In this document: piece after piece, positions 59,281 to 64,000 of the stretch
Layout of the letters: every line of letters starts with the position of its first letter
How positions within the stretch are numbered: position 1 is the first letter of the stretch
From: Marisa cornuarietis
Taxonomy: Eukaryota; Mollusca; Gastropoda; Architaenioglossa; Ampullariidae
Length of the DNA stretch: 64,000 nucleotides
NCBI GenBank assembly: GCA_004794655.1
Contig: SMMW01000001.1
Span: forward strand, 13,300,001 to 13,364,000
Direction of reading: 5' to 3'
Made by a program: the position numbers and the translations under genes
The notes under the pieces: generated by a model
Database searches by the model: none
What the model was told of the DNA's origin: nothing
What the model saw: the letters and a program-made list of their open reading frames with translations, nothing else

Positions 59281-61527
59281 ATACTTTGGTCTATATCGTG
59301 ATGCTTATAGCAGAATATTTTGTGCCCATTGTTCTCTACTCTGCTACGCATATTGCTACACATAACGATGCATATCGTATCGAATGCGATGCACATTGTG
59401 GGGTGGTGGTGGTCACGGTACATTATTCAGTGCATATTGTCGCGTACCTACACAACTTATCATGCACTGCGATATATTTGAGTAAACATCTACACGGTGG
59501 CCAACTCATCAATATGACTCTAGAGAAGTCTATTGATACACTTTTGATCTTTGCCCTACTGCTGTTAAATCAAGACGTTTCCCTTTTATTTTTTTCTATC
59601 AAAGAGACGAGAAAAGGGTCCAGACGTCAGGTAAAGTTTTGACCGACAAGCAAAACAAAAACCGCACTGCGTTTACTCTCCGTCCCCCGCCAGGCTGCCC
59701 CCCCCCTACCACACACACTCCCTCGTCACCTCCCCTACCCACTCGACTCTTCACTCTGTTCCCCCCTCTCCCTAACTCCCCTCTAATTGTCAATACCTCG
59801 TGTGTATACTACACAGCCTGCCGGCGTCTTAGGGGATCGACTGTCCGTTTCGGCGCCAGGGGGGAAAAAACTGCTTACGTATGCAGGTGCAGACCCGGAT
59901 GGCGCCGTGGACAGAATAACTGGCTGTCCTTTCAATACGCTGTCTTCCTTGCCCATTTGAACTTGCTGTCAGGAAATGGGAATGTGTTACTTCTAACACC
60001 AAACCGTTTCACAGCGTTCTCGACTGAAAAGAAAACTGTTTTCGATCGAGTATCCGGCGTCTCTCGTTTTGATGTACTTATTCCTGCTGGTCCTGTTTTT
60101 ATTTTTTTTACTCCTGGTATCCTTTAAACTTGGTTAACTAAAGTCAACCATAACATTAAGCTGTCAGATTAATAACACACATTCCTGTAGTTAGCTTTTC
60201 ATAAAAAGTTGTGTTGTTTCTTAATTTTAATTATATTTTCCAAATAGGTATTGACGTAAATTATAATGTTAGTAAACACCACAGCCAGTCAGAGAGCTTT
60301 GATAATGATAATGAGGGACTGCCATAACAGAGAGCTTTTTTTCTATATGAAGTGAGAAATTAGGTCCAAAGCTCCTTTCAAGATGCAGGTGAGAACTGAG
60401 ACTTCCAAAGGTTTGTTACTCTCAAACAGAACAGATTTAGCCTCGCAGATTTGAGCAGATGAGTAGCTCGTAGAAAATTTAACTTGTTGGAAAATAATTT
60501 TGCGCTGGGTAGGGTAAGCCTTTAATGAAGCCCGTCATCTTTGAGACGATTCCTCGCACCTGACACGAGATACCTGTAGAAGCCAGGGAGTCGTGGGCCT
60601 GATGGAGGGGGGAGGGGCAGGATATAGGGGGTGTATGACTGGTCCTGCTGCCTGGCCGATATGTTAAGCGCCCGGGAACTCTCCCCCGAGGATAACCACC
60701 GCCAACAAGTCTGCGCCGAGCGACTGCTCAACTCTTTTGTACTTTTTCCATAACCATAGTGCTAACTTCAGACAAGGAGGGACAGCCACACACACACACA
60801 CACACATGACGCACTTACAGAAAGTCCACGAATAGCCATAAACTGTCGGGAATAAAAAAGGTATGGTGTGCTATGTCATTGTTAGAAATCATTTATGACA
60901 GACATTTAAATTAAATCTTTCAAAATGAAGAAAACTCCCAGCATAATGAGCCACAGTTGGTGGAGGGGGAAACCCCACACTCGTGAATATATTAAACAAA
61001 ATCAACACCTGTACATCTCACACCCAGTAGTTCTAGAGAATGAAAACAATGGGAAGGAGAGAGAAATGCTTTTGGTTGCTTCTAGCGTCGTCTATTGTAC
61101 TATTGGTTGTCGCGAGCGACCGAGCGACCGAGCGAACAAGTAAGAGAGAGAGAGAGAGAGGGTGGAAGAAGAAAGATGCGAGATGGGGGTTGCACGTAAG
61201 GGTCACAAGTCCCTGAGAAGCCTGAGAAACTTGTGTAGGATTATCGTACCTGACATTGACACGTGTTCAGCTCCGCGAAGCGCAGGGGCACGACAACGAT
61301 ATATTTATGTCACGCCTCCTCCACTCCCACCTTCCCGTCTTCAACGCCGTCGTCCTTGACCTTTCCCTACTTTTTGCGTTCTGTCAAAAAAAAAAAAAAA
61401 AAATCCTCGAACTTTACTGAATTCTTGAATGTAGTATTATCACGTGAGGGACTCTTGTTCTAATCGCTCAGAAGATCAAGGGCATGTAGATAAAACCGCA
61501 TCTACATACAGGACCTAAAACTGTCAT

Positions 61528-61640
61528 GTCTACACACAGAAGCTATAACACTTTTGTGTCTTTGGTGTCATGTATATAGATACAGAAACTAAGAATATTG
61601 TGTCTTTTGTGTCATGTACAGAAACTAACAAATTGTTGTG
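61528..61640. repeat. Degenerate tandem repeat, about 3 units of 35-45 bp
   Basis: Units share TGTGTCTTTGGTGTCATGTA, then ACAGAAACTAA, with the second and third clearest at 61556 and 61600. Confidence 0.55.
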
Positions 61641-63013
61641 TTCTACCTGCACGGGGGAAAGAACAATAAACGTGGAGATCAGACCATCTACACTTTCATT
61701 TCTCATTCGCGAGTGAACTACACCTCCCACTCACACACCCACCCACCGAACAATAAAGTGGACCTCTGCAGGTGCACAATGCAATCTTCCCTTGTTTTTC
61801 TTAAAAACTTTGAGTCGTGGGAAGGTTGGGGAGAAAATATTTCAGTTATTCGCAAGCGTCGATGGGCTCAAAAGGACGGACTGGTGACGACAATATTTTG
61901 GCATTTGAGCAGTGACATGCGCAAGGTGGCTGTGCTATGTCGTTTCCACTACTCTGTCCTCGATCAGTACCTCCCGTGTAGTGTACCTCCCATTTTTTAG
62001 CCTTTTTACATAGTCCTCTCTGTCGCTTTCTTTAAAAAAAAACTTTTGTCACTTATCCTATTATTATTATTCACTAAATTACTGTTAAAGCGGTCTTCAA
62101 TAACAGACGAACATTACAAAATCACTAAAGAAGCTCAACCCACCCTTCGCTCTCAAAACTGGAACATACAATAAGGTGAGGAAATAAGGATTTTAATGCT
62201 GGCTGGCTCACCCGACAGTTAAAAAAAAACAAACAAAAATTTAAAAATAAATTCGTGAGAAATCCTAGCGAGGAAAGCTTGTATACGCATGAATGGTTAT
62301 TTCCATTTTGAACCTGTTCTGCCTCTGGTTCGCGACGGTAATTACGACCTTGAACGCATTTATTGTCGACGTCGCAGCTGGTGGCCTCGTTCAGAAATAT
62401 GGAACCGGAGGAGACGGCCCGACTCTTGTCATCTGCATTGCCAATACCATTAGTCTCCGTAGCCAAGTCCCTTTTGTTGTCCGTTCGCGGCAACGTTAGG
62501 GATGAAGTCAGTGGGCCAATAAACGACTAATTACTCTGCTGGTACCGACTCGCACGTCGGCTCTTAAAAAATGTACAGGACGAGGAAAAGAAAAAGATTT
62601 TTGTATTTGATCCAATCAAGACAGTAATATGCAATGTAAGTCCTTTCCCGACAGGTCCACTGGTCCACCATATTCCCACGGTCTTGCCCAAGGGAACTGT
62701 TTTTTCGATGGTTTTGCTTGCTTTTCTCGTGGCAATGCATACCCCCTGTTGTAAACGTGGTGAGCTATCAACGGTAAGTGCAAACATTCCCGGTTACGAC
62801 TATATTTTTTTCCACGTGTTGACACTGACCTGTTCTACACATGAGCAAACATCCCAACGTGAGTGGCGACAATAGGACCTTGACCTCAACTGAGCTTTTT
62901 TGTATTTTTTTGTTTTGTTTTGCTCAGCCATTTTGCCAAAACAAAAACCTACACCTAACCCTAATCCTACATTAACCCTAAGCTTTATGCACACTTGTCG
63001 AGTTAACAAATTC

Positions 63014-63016
<3 letters not shown>

Positions 63017-63072
<56 letters not shown>

Positions 63073-63093
63073 GCACGCACGCACGCACGCACA
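63017..63093. repeat. Compound (CA)n(CGCA)n microsatellite
   Basis: A CA run of about 52 bases passes into CGCA units. It is the mirror arrangement of the GT/GCGT repeat at 13547-13648. Confidence 0.9.
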
Positions 63094-63499
63094 AAAGCTT
63101 TTCTTAACAAGAAGAAATCAAAAAGTGAATAACAAAGATAAAAAAAAAACTGTCAATAAAAAATATTCGAACCTGCAGAATTCAGATCCACTCGCCTTAC
63201 CCAATACGCTATGACAGCTTCAGCCAAAACATTCACCTCTTAATCTTTTCAAGGACTACATTTTGATTAAAAAAGACAAAGCTAAAAGACAGTCTGCGCA
63301 TGCGTGCCTAAACGTCGTGGGAAAAATATAGTCGCTTTCCGGGATGGCAATAGAGGCTTGCAACCAATGTACGGGTACTGCTGTCGACGGTCGGCGAGCG
63401 GGCGGTCCTCAAAGATTGGCGACCAGCGACCTGAGGCCTGTTTTCTAGGCACGATGAACGCACCTGAGCCTAGGAAGTGATGCCTCAGAATTTATATAA

Positions 63500-63697
63500 T
63501 CAAACATAGATCCTGACAACAGTGGTTCTACAATCCAACATAAATCGTAATATCAGTGCTCCTACAGTCAAACATGTAATATCAGTGCTCATAAGTCAAA
63601 TATATGTGGTAGCATCAGTCCTCCTACAGTCAAACACGTGTTGTAACATCGATGCTCCTATAGCTGAATGGAGGTCGTGATGTCCCACTTCCTGTGA
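63500..63697. repeat. Degenerate 34-bp tandem repeat, about 6 units
   Basis: Units begin TCAAACA and end AGTGCTCCTACAG, with starts near 63500, 63534, 63568, 63596, 63630 and 63664. One unit is 28 bases long through a 6-base loss; the others keep a 34-base period. It is not coding. Confidence 0.8.
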
Positions 63698-64000
63698 ACA
63701 TGGACGTGCTGGCGCCAGTCGTTCTATTGAATGAAATGTTTGTCTCGCTTACACAGCACTCACTGAGACCCTTGCAGGCAAAAATTGCCACAACTACTAT
63801 ACATACAGAAAAAGAACCAAAACTTTACTGGGAGTAAGTACAGTTTAGGAATAAATAATGTGTTCCTGAAAGTCACTATCATACATACGTTCTTCGGTTC
63901 GGATTTTATTTTTGGAGAGATTTAAGTTCGTAGAATCTGGGCCTATGGAGACATAAGAATACACAGTAGCTGAGACAGCGACTCCAGCATCTATAGAGCT
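63698..64000. other. Right edge, no gene seen
   Basis: Ordinary sequence; nothing recognised. Confidence 0.5.

Larger units (their letters stand above)
59281..63499. other. Non-coding stretch, no gene seen
   Basis: It contains a CA repeat at 60787-60806, GA at 61144-61160, an 18-base A run at 61386-61403, a short tandem array at 61528-61640 and a CA/CGCA repeat at 63017-63093. Long frames such as 59639-60127 show no domain. Confidence 0.5.

Noticed and set aside
59639..60127. 162-codon frame with a proline-rich start
   Set aside because: The proline content comes from a C-rich tract and no domain follows.

Overview
The window looks like nuclear DNA from an animal, most likely a lophotrochozoan and plausibly a marine gastropod. 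The signs are metazoan protein families (an IGF-binding-protein-type cysteine domain and ribosomal protein S3a), a canonical GT splice donor, very sparse coding sequence, CpG that is not obviously depleted, long dinucleotide microsatellites (mostly CA/GT), and several families of LINE, SINE and inverted-repeat element. The species cannot be fixed from the sequence alone. No bacterial-type operon, CRISPR array, defence island or viral genome is visible.

Only two host protein-coding features can be supported. On the minus strand at 5400-5697 there is a first coding exon with a signal peptide and a complete 12-cysteine IGFBP domain. It ends at a consensus splice donor and most resembles the N-terminus of CRIM1 (cysteine-rich motor neuron 1). 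It lies at the edge of a GC-rich block (about 5400-6600) that probably holds the promoter. The rest of the gene would lie beyond the left edge, so 1-5399 is read as part of its first intron. On the plus strand at 24803-25600 there is an intact, intronless 265-residue RPS3A copy with a poly(A) signal, a poly(A) tract and a 13-bp flanking duplication, which is a complete set of marks for a processed retrocopy.

The rest is intergenic or intronic and is shaped by mobile elements. There are three decayed non-LTR retrotransposons: 36427-37011 minus, 42356-43800 plus and 54650-55560 plus. A roughly 350-425-bp inverted-repeat DNA element is present in three copies (22907-23317, 33912-34262, 57785-58209); two copies keep the same 42-codon reading frame and two have 6-bp flanking duplications. 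Two other MITE-like families occur (51779-51928; and 14775-15054 with 55791-55967). There is a pair of tRNA-like SINEs (9905-10080 and 10570-10725), a (GAT)n-tailed repeat in two copies (34893-35108 and 41118-41346), and an unnamed repeat of about 120 bp in two inverted copies (7396-7523 and 10731-10847).

Tandem arrays include thirteen 23-bp units (15885-16183), six units of about 34 bp (63500-63697), a nested AT-rich minisatellite (58988-59280) and many microsatellites up to about 100 bp. Most long open frames outside the two genes are microsatellite read-through or antisense shadows and are not annotated. The elements most worth following up are the transposon family with the conserved short frame and the intact RPS3A retrocopy.
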